In this document: one piece after another, positions 1 through 8,371 of the stretch | Layout of the letters: each line of letters begins with the position of its first letter | How positions within the stretch are numbered: position 1 is the stretch's first letter | Assembly (NCBI GenBank): GCA_029248525.1 | Contig: JAQWJE010000008.1 | Span: forward strand, 310,001-374,000 | Source: Candidatus Binatia bacterium | GTDB taxonomy: Bacteria > Desulfobacterota > Binatia > UBA12015 | DNA: 64,000 nt | Reading direction: 5' to 3' | Translations under genes and position numbers: made by a program | Notes under the pieces: model-generated | What the model was told of the DNA's origin: nothing | Databases searched by the model: none | The model's input: only the letters and a program-made list of their open reading frames with translations

Positions 1-1
1 C

Positions 2-196
2 GATGCCGAGCAAGAAACGCCCAAGGTCAGGGCAATGGCGGCAGCCGCGGGGGTTGGCGGCACAGGTGAGGAGCCGTCGGTAATCGATCAAGCTTCGGAG
101 AGCGGGCAAGCAGATGGAACGGATGGAGCGGATTCAGAAGATTCTCAGCCGAGCGGGGGTGGCCTCGCGCCGAGCGGCCGAGGACCTGATTCGTGA
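2..196 (+). CDS. Possible C-terminal tail of an upstream gene (5' truncated)
   Basis: This reading frame is open from the left edge and ends at a TGA at 194-196. The visible 64 residues are rich in Ala, Gly, Ser, Glu and Asp with no recognisable domain, which would suit a disordered C-terminal tail. It would overlap the start of the pseudouridine synthase gene by 83 nt. In many bacteria scpB (chromosome segregation and condensation protein B) lies directly upstream of rluB and often ends in an acidic tail, so a ScpB tail is a reasonable guess from gene order only. Nothing in the residues proves it, and the frame could be open by chance in GC-rich DNA. Confidence 0.3.
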   Translation, partial: DAEQETPKVRAMAAAAGVGGTGEEPSVIDQASESGQADGTDGADSEDSQPSGGGLAPSGRGPDS

Positions 197-944
197 GGGA
201 CGTGTCCGGCTGAACGGGAAAGTTGTTGAGCACCTCGGCACCCGAGCGGATCCGATCTCGGACAAGCTTACGGTGGACGGACGCCCGGCAGTTTTGAATC
301 GCCTGCGATACTACCTCTACCACAAGCCGGTTGGGGTGATCTCGAGCATGTCGGACCCCGAGGGGCGTCAGTCGATTGGTCAGGTGGTACGCGAGAGCCG
401 CGAGCATCTCTTTCCGGTGGGGCGTCTCGACTACGACTCCAGCGGTTTGGTTTTGCTCACCAACGACGGCGAACTCGCACAGATGCTGACACATCCCAAA
501 TATGGGGTGGCAAAGGTCTATCGGGTGAAGGTTCGAGGGCATATGGAGGAGAAGACTCTCGACCGTCTTGCCAGTGGCGTCCGGCTCGAAGATGGAATGA
601 CGTTGCCTGCTCAGGTCACCCTGGAGGCGCGGCTGGACAAAAAAACCAGATTCGTGATGACCTTGCACGAAGGGCGTCAACGACAGATCCGCCGCATGTG
701 CGAAGCGGTCGGTCACCCGGTCGACAAACTCTCACGCGTGTCGATCGGCACCTTGAAGCTCGGGCGCTTGCCGCCTGGTCAAAAGCGCGAACTCCATCAG
801 GAAGAAATTTTGGCCCTGTGGGAGTTCACGCGTCGTTCGCGACCCGAATCGGCGGCCCCAAAAGTCAAGGGAGGAAGGAAACCTGCTTCGTTGCAGCGAA
901 AACCTCCTGCCAAGCCGCGTACTGGCGGTCGTAGGCGTCCCTGA
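114..944 (+). CDS. rluB: RsuA/RluB-family 23S/16S rRNA pseudouridine synthase
   Basis: This enzyme isomerises a specific uridine in rRNA to pseudouridine in the cytoplasm. An S4 RNA-binding domain occupies about residues 5-60 (RIQKILSRAGVASRRAAEDL). The catalytic domain follows, with the family motif GRLDYDSSGLVLLTNDG at 103-119, in which Asp106 is the expected nucleophile, and a later RQIRRMCEAVGHPV block. The last 35 residues are a basic Lys/Arg/Pro tail. Length is 276 aa. A second ATG three codons in (123) is an equally possible start. The 3' end overlaps the convergent sugar kinase gene by 80 bp. RluB rather than RsuA is chosen from general similarity and context, so the exact target uridine is not certain. 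Confidence 0.9.
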   Translation: MERMERIQKILSRAGVASRRAAEDLIREGRVRLNGKVVEHLGTRADPISDKLTVDGRPAVLNRLRYYLYHKPVGVISSMSDPEGRQSIGQVVRESREHLFPVGRLDYDSSGLVLLTNDGELAQMLTHPKYGVAKVYRVKVRGHMEEKTLDRLASGVRLEDGMTLPAQVTLEARLDKKTRFVMTLHEGRQRQIRRMCEAVGHPVDKLSRVSIGTLKLGRLPPGQKRELHQEEILALWEFTRRSRPESAAPKVKGGRKPASLQRKPPAKPRTGGRRRP

Positions 945-2403
945 GTTCCGGATCGGGAGGGATCACTGTCACCTGAACCATCTCGTGAACGGCCGCCTTG
1001 CGATCTCCATGCAGGCCCACCCCGACACTTGCCAGAATGGCCGCACCGAGTGCCGTGGCTTCCGGTTCTGCCGAGAGGTGCAGTGGAAGATGGAGAGAGC
1101 GGGCGATCTCGACCTGCAGACTCCGACTACGAGACATTCCACCCGAGAGGGTGCAGCGGTTCGGAGGTCCCGGAAGTTTTTCCTCGAGTTGCTCGAGATT
1201 CCCGCGGATCGCAAAGGCGATATTGCGCAGGAAAGATCGCAGGACTTGCCCCCGCCCAGGCCCTACGGGTCCGCGAAAGGCGCTTTGGCGAAAGCCGAAG
1301 CCTACCATCCGGTGAGGGTTGTATTGGTCGAGATCAAAGACCTGAGGGTGGCCGAAGGAGACGACTGCAGAATCCCGTTCGTCGTCGGCCGTGACTTCGG
1401 CCATCAGGTTCTCGGCAACCTCGTAACGGTCGGCTCCATGAATCCCGAGAAGGTCGAGAATCCAGTCCCAGGCGGATCCGGTTTCGCCGGCATTGCTCTC
1501 GAGGGTCCAGCGCTCGGGGAGCACGTGGCATCCAGCCCACACTTTACCGGTGAGGTCGACACATGGCGTATCGCTGATGGCCATCACGGGTGCAGTGGTG
1601 CCCAAAACAACTCCTGCCTCGAATGGATCGACGACGCCGGATCCGAGAAGGGCGCATTGCGTGTCCGCACCCCCCAGGAACACCGGAGTGCCCGATTTCA
1701 GAGACGTCGCTGCTGCGGCGGCGGTGTGTATGGAGCCGATCCGTGCACCATTGGCGCTGATCGGGGGCAGGACGGACGGCGAGATTCCGGCGGCCTCGAG
1801 TAGTTCCTGGCTCCATCTGCGCTCGGCGATGTCGAGGAGAAAGGACTCTCCGGCGTTGGAGAGTTCCGAGGTAATCTCTCCGGTCAATCGGTAGCCCAGC
1901 CAATCACTCAGACTGAGGACATGCGCTACCGGCTCGGCCGTAGGCTCCTTTTGGTAGGTGATCAGCCGCGCCGCACTCGAGAGAAAGGGCGGCCAATGGC
2001 CTGTGGTCGACACGATTGTTTCTCGGGTGACCGCGTCAAGAAGTTCAAGCGCTCCGGCAAACCCCCGCCCATCGAGGTTAGGCGCGCAATAGACTTCCTG
2101 TTTGCGACGGTCGAGAAAGACAGTTCCCAGCCTGAGTGAGGTGGACGTGACGGCGACGATTTCCTCGGGTGCGAGATTGGCCTGGTCGATGGCCTCGCGG
2201 GTACATCGGGCGAGTGTGTTCCACATGCTCTCCGGATCGAAAGCGAAGCCGGGCGTCAGTTCCTCGTGGGAGGATCGCACCGAGATGAAATCCCAGGGAT
2301 GCCGGATGCTCGAAAGTCGCTGACCGGCATGGTCAAAGATGACGCATTTACCTCCGCCGGTGCCGAAATCGAGAACCGCCAAACATGCTCGTGTGCTTTT
2401 CAT
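865..2403 (-). CDS. FGGY-family carbohydrate kinase
   Basis: This is an ATP-dependent kinase of the FGGY family (xylulokinase, glycerol kinase, AI-2 kinase and relatives). The N-terminal phosphate-binding motif is DFGTGGGK at residues 12-19. The middle part has GGADTQCALLGSG and VLGTTAPV, and the C-terminal nucleotide-binding part has TLSGGMSRS followed by EPEATALGAAILA, all typical of the fold. I start it at the ATG at 2403, because the 25 residues encoded further upstream lie before the conserved beta strand and include nothing recognisable. Length is 512 aa. It is the last gene of a minus-strand run, 46 bp behind the flippase-like gene. The sugar substrate cannot be read from sequence. Its 3' end runs 80 bp into the end of rluB. 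Confidence 0.85.
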   Translation of the reverse strand: MKSTRACLAVLDFGTGGGKCVIFDHAGQRLSSIRHPWDFISVRSSHEELTPGFAFDPESMWNTLARCTREAIDQANLAPEEIVAVTSTSLRLGTVFLDRRKQEVYCAPNLDGRGFAGALELLDAVTRETIVSTTGHWPPFLSSAARLITYQKEPTAEPVAHVLSLSDWLGYRLTGEITSELSNAGESFLLDIAERRWSQELLEAAGISPSVLPPISANGARIGSIHTAAAAATSLKSGTPVFLGGADTQCALLGSGVVDPFEAGVVLGTTAPVMAISDTPCVDLTGKVWAGCHVLPERWTLESNAGETGSAWDWILDLLGIHGADRYEVAENLMAEVTADDERDSAVVSFGHPQVFDLDQYNPHRMVGFGFRQSAFRGPVGPGRGQVLRSFLRNIAFAIRGNLEQLEEKLPGPPNRCTLSGGMSRSRSLQVEIARSLHLPLHLSAEPEATALGAAILASVGVGLHGDRKAAVHEMVQVTVIPPDPELRDAYDRQYAAWQEVFAATKQVSFLP

Positions 2404-2449
2404 CACAACCACCGGACGCGAAACGCGCTTGCTCTGCGAGTAGGTCCGA

Positions 2450-3523
2450 TCACGAAAGTTGCGTATGCTCCCGGGCATCCTGGAACATGCCGTGAAAAAA
2501 TCCGATGCTCATCCCGAAGGGAAGCGCGTAGAAGATCAGGCGAAAGAGGATTACGGCGATAATGGTGGGTTCCAGAGGTTGCCCCAGCGCTACGAAAATT
2601 GTCGTCACAGCGCTTTCCATAATGCCGATGCCTGCGGGTGTGATGGATACGAGCGTCGAGAGGATGCCAATCGCAAACCCGACGGATATCAGGGCAAAAG
2701 GTACGTTGAGCCCGACCGCGTAGAAGCAGCCCCAGAGAACTGCCAGTGTCAAAAACCAGTCAGCTATAATAAACAGGATGGGCGTGATCATGGCGCGCCC
2801 ATTCTTCTGCATGAAAGCCAGTCCGTCGTCGATATTCTTTGCCAGACGCAGCAGGCTGATTTTGGTGGGTGCGCGGTTCGGTCCGAGGAGGCGGGCCGTC
2901 ACGACGTGGACGGCTCCAATCACCGACCGAATCGACTTGCGTCTCGTTGGCGCATGCAGAAAGAGTCCCACGAGCAGCAGGGTGATCGAGGTGAAGACAA
3001 GCAACGCGACAGCAGCCGAAGCGATAGCGGCGCTGCTGAGAGACTCGTGGGTCAGCAGGAAGATGAAAGCGAAGATCAGAAAAACCAGCAGTGTCAGGTT
3101 TGTGATCAATCCCTGAACGAAGGAGATCGTCACGGCGCGGCCGAGTGGAATTCCGTTTTTTCGGAAGAAGTACATGCGCACGGCGAAGCCCGACAGGCCC
3201 CCGGTGGAAACCATATAGTTGATTGTATTCGAGACGTAGGTGATTCGGTGCATCGCCGAGAAGCCGATCGGTGTCGACGCGGCCTTGGCGATGCCCTCAT
3301 AGGACGCTGCCATGGTCGCATAGCTCAGGATTGTCGCGATCACGGGCACCAGAATTTTCACCCACGAGATGTCGCCGGCTGCCCGTAACAGCTCTCGACC
3401 ATCGCTGGCGAAGAACGCGATCCCCGCCGCGGCAAGGATGGCGGTCGCGATGCCGACGGCGAGCTTGGCGGCTCCGCTGGACCGGTCTGGCGTGTCGGAA
3501 GCTTCTTTCGGCGTTTCATTCAT
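2450..3523 (-). CDS. Flippase-like membrane protein (UPF0104/lysylphosphatidylglycerol synthase TM family)
   Basis: This is an integral inner-membrane protein of 357 aa with about eight hydrophobic segments. It carries the signature of the UPF0104/LPG synthase transmembrane family: GGLSGFAVRMYFFRKNGIPL, with a following segment of the type found in AglD/MprF flippase domains, and near the C-terminus SITPAGIGIMESAVTTIFVALG, which matches the conserved P-x-G-x-G-x-x-E loop. The family is associated with moving polar lipids or glycolipids across membranes. The ATG at 3523 overlaps the stop codon of the preceding gene (ATGA), indicating translational coupling, so I reject the longer N-terminal extension of this frame. 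The substrate is unknown. Confidence 0.85.
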   Translation of the reverse strand: MNETPKEASDTPDRSSGAAKLAVGIATAILAAAGIAFFASDGRELLRAAGDISWVKILVPVIATILSYATMAASYEGIAKAASTPIGFSAMHRITYVSNTINYMVSTGGLSGFAVRMYFFRKNGIPLGRAVTISFVQGLITNLTLLVFLIFAFIFLLTHESLSSAAIASAAVALLVFTSITLLLVGLFLHAPTRRKSIRSVIGAVHVVTARLLGPNRAPTKISLLRLAKNIDDGLAFMQKNGRAMITPILFIIADWFLTLAVLWGCFYAVGLNVPFALISVGFAIGILSTLVSITPAGIGIMESAVTTIFVALGQPLEPTIIAVILFRLIFYALPFGMSIGFFHGMFQDAREHTQLS

Positions 3524-4506
3524 TTCTTGGAGCCCTTGGAAGATGTATCTTTTCGCGCGCCAAGTATCCAAGCGGCGAGGCCTCCGACCGGGCCGCCCAC
3601 CAATGCACCTGCAACAATTGCCCCAAACAACTCGCGGAAAGTGGCATCGGCGGCCCCGAGGACCGGAAAGACCAGGACGCTGACCAGCGCGGCCCCCGTG
3701 ACCAGAGTCAACGCCGAGGCGGTTCGTCCCGCTCCGGATGATCTGTCGTAGAGCGCGGCACCGAGGAGAAGCATGGCGCCGACGGGCAGCTGCCACGACA
3801 TTGGCCAGCGGTTGTCGGGACGGGCGACGATCGAGAGCCTTGGTTGCGCCTGGCCCGTGACCTGAAGCGTGCCGATCTGACTGCCGGGAGGGAGCGACGG
3901 GACTTGAATATTCGTCGTGATCCGAGATTGTCGGAGCTGCGGTAAGGGGTGGGAATCCGGACTGGGGCTTCCCCAGCTCTGTTGGAGTTGTCCCGTGAAG
4001 GACAAGGGGCGGCCTGTGGGGCGCTGAATCCGCAAGAGCCATTGCCCGTTTCGCGTTGCATGGGGTTGGCCCTCGCGCAGGTGACCGGTCACCTTGAACT
4101 CGAGTGGTTTGCCCAGAATGGAGGTGGGAAGCGAATATGGAATTTCGTCTCGCTGAACCTCGAAGCTGGTGATGGCTGGAGCGGGATAAACTCGTTTTAA
4201 AACTGGCGTTGCCAGAACACCAAACCAGATCACGGCAAATACCAGGGCGAAGAATTGCCCGCGCCGGTCGAGGCGGGTTCGGTAGCGCAGTGGGAAATAC
4301 AAAAGAGCTGCCAGCAGGACCATTGCGGCGATGGCAATAGCTGTTTGCGTGTCAATAATTTCCCAACGTCCCAGGATATATACGACTGGCGTGAGGAGGA
4401 GGATGGCGATGGCGGGCAGGGGCATGGCGCGGAGCGACCATGGCGCACTCCGCAGTTTCCGGGAACGTTTCCTTCTGCGTCTTCGCGATCTCGCAAAAGC
4501 AGCCAT
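3520..4506 (-). CDS. Unrecognised membrane protein with arginine-rich N-terminus
   Basis: I do not recognise this 328-residue protein. It begins with a strongly basic cytoplasmic segment (SRRRRRKRSRKLR within residues 7-19), then three hydrophobic segments between about 28 and 105, a hydrophilic, probably extracytoplasmic domain of about 110 residues, and two or three more hydrophobic segments in the last 100 residues. The last part contains a small-residue stretch, VAGALVGGPVGGLAAWILGA. It is coupled by an ATGA overlap to the flippase-like gene, so the two proteins may act together at the inner membrane. Its start lies 61 bp downstream of the pmbA stop codon. Confidence 0.75.
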   Translation of the reverse strand: MAAFARSRRRRRKRSRKLRSAPWSLRAMPLPAIAILLLTPVVYILGRWEIIDTQTAIAIAAMVLLAALLYFPLRYRTRLDRRGQFFALVFAVIWFGVLATPVLKRVYPAPAITSFEVQRDEIPYSLPTSILGKPLEFKVTGHLREGQPHATRNGQWLLRIQRPTGRPLSFTGQLQQSWGSPSPDSHPLPQLRQSRITTNIQVPSLPPGSQIGTLQVTGQAQPRLSIVARPDNRWPMSWQLPVGAMLLLGAALYDRSSGAGRTASALTLVTGAALVSVLVFPVLGAADATFRELFGAIVAGALVGGPVGGLAAWILGARKDTSSKGSKK

Positions 4507-4567
4507 GAAGTGAGTGTGCCCTGCCTTTCCTTGGCTTGGTCGCTTCCTTGATCGACGGAGGGCGCCT

Positions 4568-5923
4568 CTAGCTGCCGGCGATCGTCATTTCGGCGATGCG
4601 TAAAGACGGTGCTGCGATGCCTGAACGAGGTCGCAGGTCATCGCCGAGGGCATCGATGGATTGGAACATATCAATGAGATTTCCTGCAATCGTGATTTCT
4701 TCCACGGGATAGGCGATTTCGCCGCCTTCGATCCACAACCCGCTGGCTCCGCGGGAGTAGTCTCCAGTGATGGTATTGACCCCCATGCCGGACAGGCTCG
4801 TGACCAGCAATCCGCGCGAAATTCCAGTGATCAAATCGCTCGCGGGCGTTAGGCCCGGGGCCAAGCGGAAGTTTGTAGGGCTTGCCCCGGGAGCATCGCC
4901 GATCGAGCGGCTGGCGCTCCCTGTCGATGGGCGGCCCAACTTTCGGCCTGCATACGTGTCGAGGAGGAAACTCTCCAAACGACCGTCCTTGACGATCGTG
5001 GTCGACCTCGTCGGCAATCCTTCTGCATCAAAGGGTCGGGAAGCGGGGCCGCCCGGGAGTCTCCCCTCGTCGGTAATCTGGACTAGCGGGGAAGCGATCA
5101 CTTCTCCGAGACGTTCCTGCAGGAAGGAAAGCTTCCGGTAGAGGGCACCGCCACAAATTGCCCCGGCCAGATGGCCGAGCAGGGAAGCCGCGATGGGTGC
5201 TTCGAAGATAACCGGCGCCCGCGTCGTGGCCAACTTCCGAGCTCCCAACCGTCGGAGAGTCCTTGCAGCAGCGATTCGTCCAATCTCGGCAGGGTCGGCG
5301 AGATCTTCTCGGCTGCGCGCCGAATCCCACCAATAATCCCCCTGCATGGCATCGTTTTCTTCGGCGATCGGCGACACGGAAAGTGAATGGTTCGTGGTAC
5401 GATAATGCCCTTCGAATCCGATCGAGGAGGCGTAGGCGATTTCACTGGCGGACGCAGAGCTGGTGGCTCCCTCGGAATTACGAATTCGTGGATCTGCTCC
5501 CATCGCGGCCTCTTCGCAATCCCGGGCTGCCGTGATCGAACCGTCGCCGTCGATATGAAAGCCGCCGGGGTCTTCGAGCTGCAGGTCGGGCGCGTTGCGC
5601 TCGAGGAGCGTAGCGTCGGGAAGCCCGGAGTCCGGATCTTCCGGCAGGACATTGGCCATGGCAACGGTCTCGCGTACGAAGGACTCCAGCCCGCTTGCTG
5701 AAAAGTCTGCAGTTGAGGCAATCGCACTCGAATGGCCGCGGAAGCAGCGCAAGCCGAGCCGCTTTTGGCGGGACAACTCGACAGACTCGACCTCGCCTAG
5801 CCGGACGCTCGCGGCGTGGGCTTCCTGCGAAACGACAACGACGTCGGCGCTTGTTGCACCGGCCGCATGCGCTGTTTGGAGAACCTCGCGAGCTGTCTCG
5901 ATCACAGGCTTTGTGGCACTCAT
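4568..5923 (-). CDS. pmbA: TldE/PmbA family protein, partner of TldD
   Basis: PmbA (TldE) forms a heterodimeric cytoplasmic metalloprotease with TldD, known from processing of microcin B17 and the CcdA antitoxin. This 451-aa protein has the family layout: an N-terminal half starting at VIETAREVLQTAHAAGA and a C-terminal half with SLLGHLAGAICGGALY, PFDAEGLPTRST and TSLSGMGVNTITGDYSRGA, the last being highly characteristic. As expected for this partner, the HExxxH motif of TldD is absent. The ATG at 5923 overlaps the tldD stop as ATGA, which fixes the start and excludes a 29-residue upstream extension. Confidence 0.92.
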   Translation of the reverse strand: MSATKPVIETAREVLQTAHAAGATSADVVVVSQEAHAASVRLGEVESVELSRQKRLGLRCFRGHSSAIASTADFSASGLESFVRETVAMANVLPEDPDSGLPDATLLERNAPDLQLEDPGGFHIDGDGSITAARDCEEAAMGADPRIRNSEGATSSASASEIAYASSIGFEGHYRTTNHSLSVSPIAEENDAMQGDYWWDSARSREDLADPAEIGRIAAARTLRRLGARKLATTRAPVIFEAPIAASLLGHLAGAICGGALYRKLSFLQERLGEVIASPLVQITDEGRLPGGPASRPFDAEGLPTRSTTIVKDGRLESFLLDTYAGRKLGRPSTGSASRSIGDAPGASPTNFRLAPGLTPASDLITGISRGLLVTSLSGMGVNTITGDYSRGASGLWIEGGEIAYPVEEITIAGNLIDMFQSIDALGDDLRPRSGIAAPSLRIAEMTIAGS

Positions 5924-7377
5924 GTGCGCGTTCCTCCAACTGTCATACCGTCGAGTCTGATGGTGGGTAGGCCTACGCCCACCGGAACCGATTGTCCGTC
6001 CTTCCCGCAAACTCCGATGCCTTCGTCGAGAGCGAGATCATTACCGACACGTGAGATTCGCGTGAGCGCGTCAGGGCCGTTTCCGATCAGGGTGACGCCC
6101 TTCAGGGGCGCGCCGACCTTGCCCCCTTCGATGCGGTACGCCTCTCTTGCGGAAAAGACGAACTTCCCGTTCGTGATATCGACTTGGCCACCCCCAAAAG
6201 AGACCGCATAGATGCCGTTGTCGACCGAACGGAGGATGTCCCCCGGATCATCCTCGCCCGAGAGCATGAAGGTATTCGTCATACGGGGCAGAGGTGCATG
6301 CATGAAACTCTCTCGGCGGCCGTTGCCGGTGGGTGAAACTCCCATCAGGCGTGCATTGAGGCGGTCCTGTAAATAGCCGCGCAACCGGCCTTTCTCGATC
6401 AAGACGGTCCGTCCCGTCGGAGTGCCTTCGTCGTCCATATTCAGAGATCCGCGCCGTCGCTCCATGGCACCGTCGTCGACCACCGTGCAGAGTTCCGATG
6501 CGACACGGTCTCCGATCCGGTCGGCAAAGGCGGAAGTCTTCTTGCGGTTGAAATCGCCTTCGAGCCCGTGGCCGACTGCCTCGTGAAGCAGGACGCCGGG
6601 CCAGCCAGGCCCGAGAACGACTTTCATTTCTCCGGCAGGCGCTTCTTCTGCATCGAGATTGACGATGGCCTGGCGAGCGGCATCACGAGCCAGACGGAAG
6701 GCTTGTTCGGGTTCGTCGAGATAGAAGCCAATCGAAAAACGGCCGCCGGCACCGGCGTTACCGGTCTCGCGCTTTCCGCCCGATTCCGCAACGCAGGATA
6801 CGTTCACACGAACCAGAGGCTGGCTGTCGGCGATATGGGTCCCCTCCGAGTTGGTAACCAGAATCTGTTTTTCCTCGATGGCGAGATTCGCCATGACGTT
6901 GCAAATGCGGCTATCAAACTTTCGGGCCTCCTTGTCGATCTTCTGCAGGAGGTCGATCCGATCAGGGAGGGGGCGAGAAACGCCCTTCGCATCAATCGGG
7001 TAGAGGTTATGAGTTGGGCTGGCGATGCCCGTGCGGACCGCGATGCGCCGTTCCGCGCTGCTCCCATGTGCGATGGTGCGCGCGCTCGCTGCAGCCAGTT
7101 CGAGGGCTTCGGGAGTGATTTCATCGGAATAGGCGTAGCCCGTCTTTTCCTCGGCTAGCACGCGCACCCCCACGCCCTGCGAGATGCTGACGTTGGCTCT
7201 TTTGACGAGACCCTCCTCGAGTCCTACATGGGTGGATTCGCGGAGCTCGAAATAGAGGTCTGCAAAGTCGGACTTTCGGGCAAGAGCTGTCCCGAGGGTC
7301 TGCTCGAGTTGCCGGGCGTCCAGGCCGAACCGTGTGTCGATCGCGGTAATACTGTCCTTCGAATCATCGGTGCTCAT
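5920..7377 (-). CDS. tldD: Metalloprotease TldD
   Basis: TldD is the catalytic subunit of the TldD/TldE protease, which degrades unfolded or small peptides in the cytoplasm. The zinc motif HEAVGH (HExxxH) is at residues 265-270, in the context GWPGVLLHEAVGHGLEGDF, and the later GGQVDITNGKFVFSAREAY and VTLIGNGPDALTRISRVG blocks are family signatures. Length is 485 aa, as usual. It is followed by pmbA with a 4-nt overlap and preceded by the SirB1-like gene 50 bp upstream on the same strand. The catalytic residues look intact. Confidence 0.95.
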   Translation of the reverse strand: MSTDDSKDSITAIDTRFGLDARQLEQTLGTALARKSDFADLYFELRESTHVGLEEGLVKRANVSISQGVGVRVLAEEKTGYAYSDEITPEALELAAASARTIAHGSSAERRIAVRTGIASPTHNLYPIDAKGVSRPLPDRIDLLQKIDKEARKFDSRICNVMANLAIEEKQILVTNSEGTHIADSQPLVRVNVSCVAESGGKRETGNAGAGGRFSIGFYLDEPEQAFRLARDAARQAIVNLDAEEAPAGEMKVVLGPGWPGVLLHEAVGHGLEGDFNRKKTSAFADRIGDRVASELCTVVDDGAMERRRGSLNMDDEGTPTGRTVLIEKGRLRGYLQDRLNARLMGVSPTGNGRRESFMHAPLPRMTNTFMLSGEDDPGDILRSVDNGIYAVSFGGGQVDITNGKFVFSAREAYRIEGGKVGAPLKGVTLIGNGPDALTRISRVGNDLALDEGIGVCGKDGQSVPVGVGLPTIRLDGMTVGGTRT

Positions 7378-7427
7378 AAAGTTCCTTCATACGCCCGAGT
7401 CATCGAGCCCAAAGTTAATGCTGCGCC

Positions 7428-8246
7428 CTAGTGAAGGACGCGAGGCTTTTCTTCCATGGATATGATTAGTTCGCGAATCGTTTCGGCTTCCTTGGGGGGA
7501 GGCGATGACAGGAGATAGCGCTCGAGATCTGAACGCGCCTGGTCGTTGCAGTCCAGTTGCCGGTAGATCAAGCCCCTCTCGCGCATCCAACCCGGATTTT
7601 CGGGATCGAGATGATGCAGGAGGTCGACCACGGCCAGGCACTTCGGATAGTTTTGAGATCGGAGGTGGATGCCGCGCAGGTTCACCAGCATCCGCGCAAG
7701 AATGCTTCGATGACCGGCGGGTTGCGCCAGGAGCTGGTCGGCCTGTTCGGAGGGCTTGGGCAAGCCGAGGCCTTCGAGGTGGTTTGCGAAAGCGGAGCGG
7801 CTCATGAGCGCTCCGCGGAAGGGGTCCACGATGGTATCACCGTGCCGCACCAGAAAGTGCCCCGGAGCATTGACGCCTGCGGCGTCTTCGCCGAGGCGTA
7901 TCGCGAGTGCGAGATAGATCAACGAAAGGGTGATCGGAATGCCGCGTCTGCGATCAATGACCTGATCGAGACAGCTGTTTCGAGCATCGTAGTAGTTCTG
8001 GTCATCGCCCCGGAATTTAAGATGATCCCGAACCATTCCGAGCAGGCCCGGAGCATCTACCCGCGAAATGGTCCTTTGCGCGTCCGCCGCGGTACGGTCC
8101 AACCAGCCCAGATAGTCATTTATTGGCAGATCAGGTGTTTCCAGAACAGAAATCCAGAGGGCGCCCTCCGCAAGATCGGCGCCTGCGTCTTTGCTGATGC
8201 GCAGAAGTTCTTGTCGAACTCGGTCCAGCTCTTGCGGCTCAGCCAT
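7428..8246 (-). CDS. SirB1/transglutaminase-like domain protein with TPR-like C-terminus
   Basis: The 272-aa protein belongs to the SirB1 (COG2912) family. Residues about 40-160 form the transglutaminase-like domain. It contains the conserved NSCLDQVIDRRRGIPITLS block, in which the usual Cys of the transglutaminase triad is visible, and GVNAPGHFLVRHG with the conserved His. The C-terminal 90 residues look like two tetratricopeptide repeats (LVNLRGIHLRSQNYPKCLAV and the segment after it). The biochemical role of the family is not settled. It is the first gene of the minus-strand run that includes tldD and pmbA. It is divergent from the DHH gene across 125 bp that must hold both promoters, in which I saw no clear consensus boxes. 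Confidence 0.85.
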   Translation of the reverse strand: MAEPQELDRVRQELLRISKDAGADLAEGALWISVLETPDLPINDYLGWLDRTAADAQRTISRVDAPGLLGMVRDHLKFRGDDQNYYDARNSCLDQVIDRRRGIPITLSLIYLALAIRLGEDAAGVNAPGHFLVRHGDTIVDPFRGALMSRSAFANHLEGLGLPKPSEQADQLLAQPAGHRSILARMLVNLRGIHLRSQNYPKCLAVVDLLHHLDPENPGWMRERGLIYRQLDCNDQARSDLERYLLSSPPPKEAETIRELIISMEEKPRVLH

Positions 8247-8371
8247 GCCTGAATTGTAGCATTCTCCGCAGGACTGCGACAGGCGGTTTTGGCTCGGATC
8301 GGAGGGTTGGAAAGCTGACGGGCTATCGTCTACGCTGGAGGAGCGGTCTGTTGTCGGACCGGGAGTTTTTT

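Noticed and set aside
2459-3388. 309-codon plus-strand frame antisense to the flippase-like gene
   Set aside because: Its product is very polar and low in hydrophobic residues, as expected for the antisense of a membrane protein, and it has no domain.
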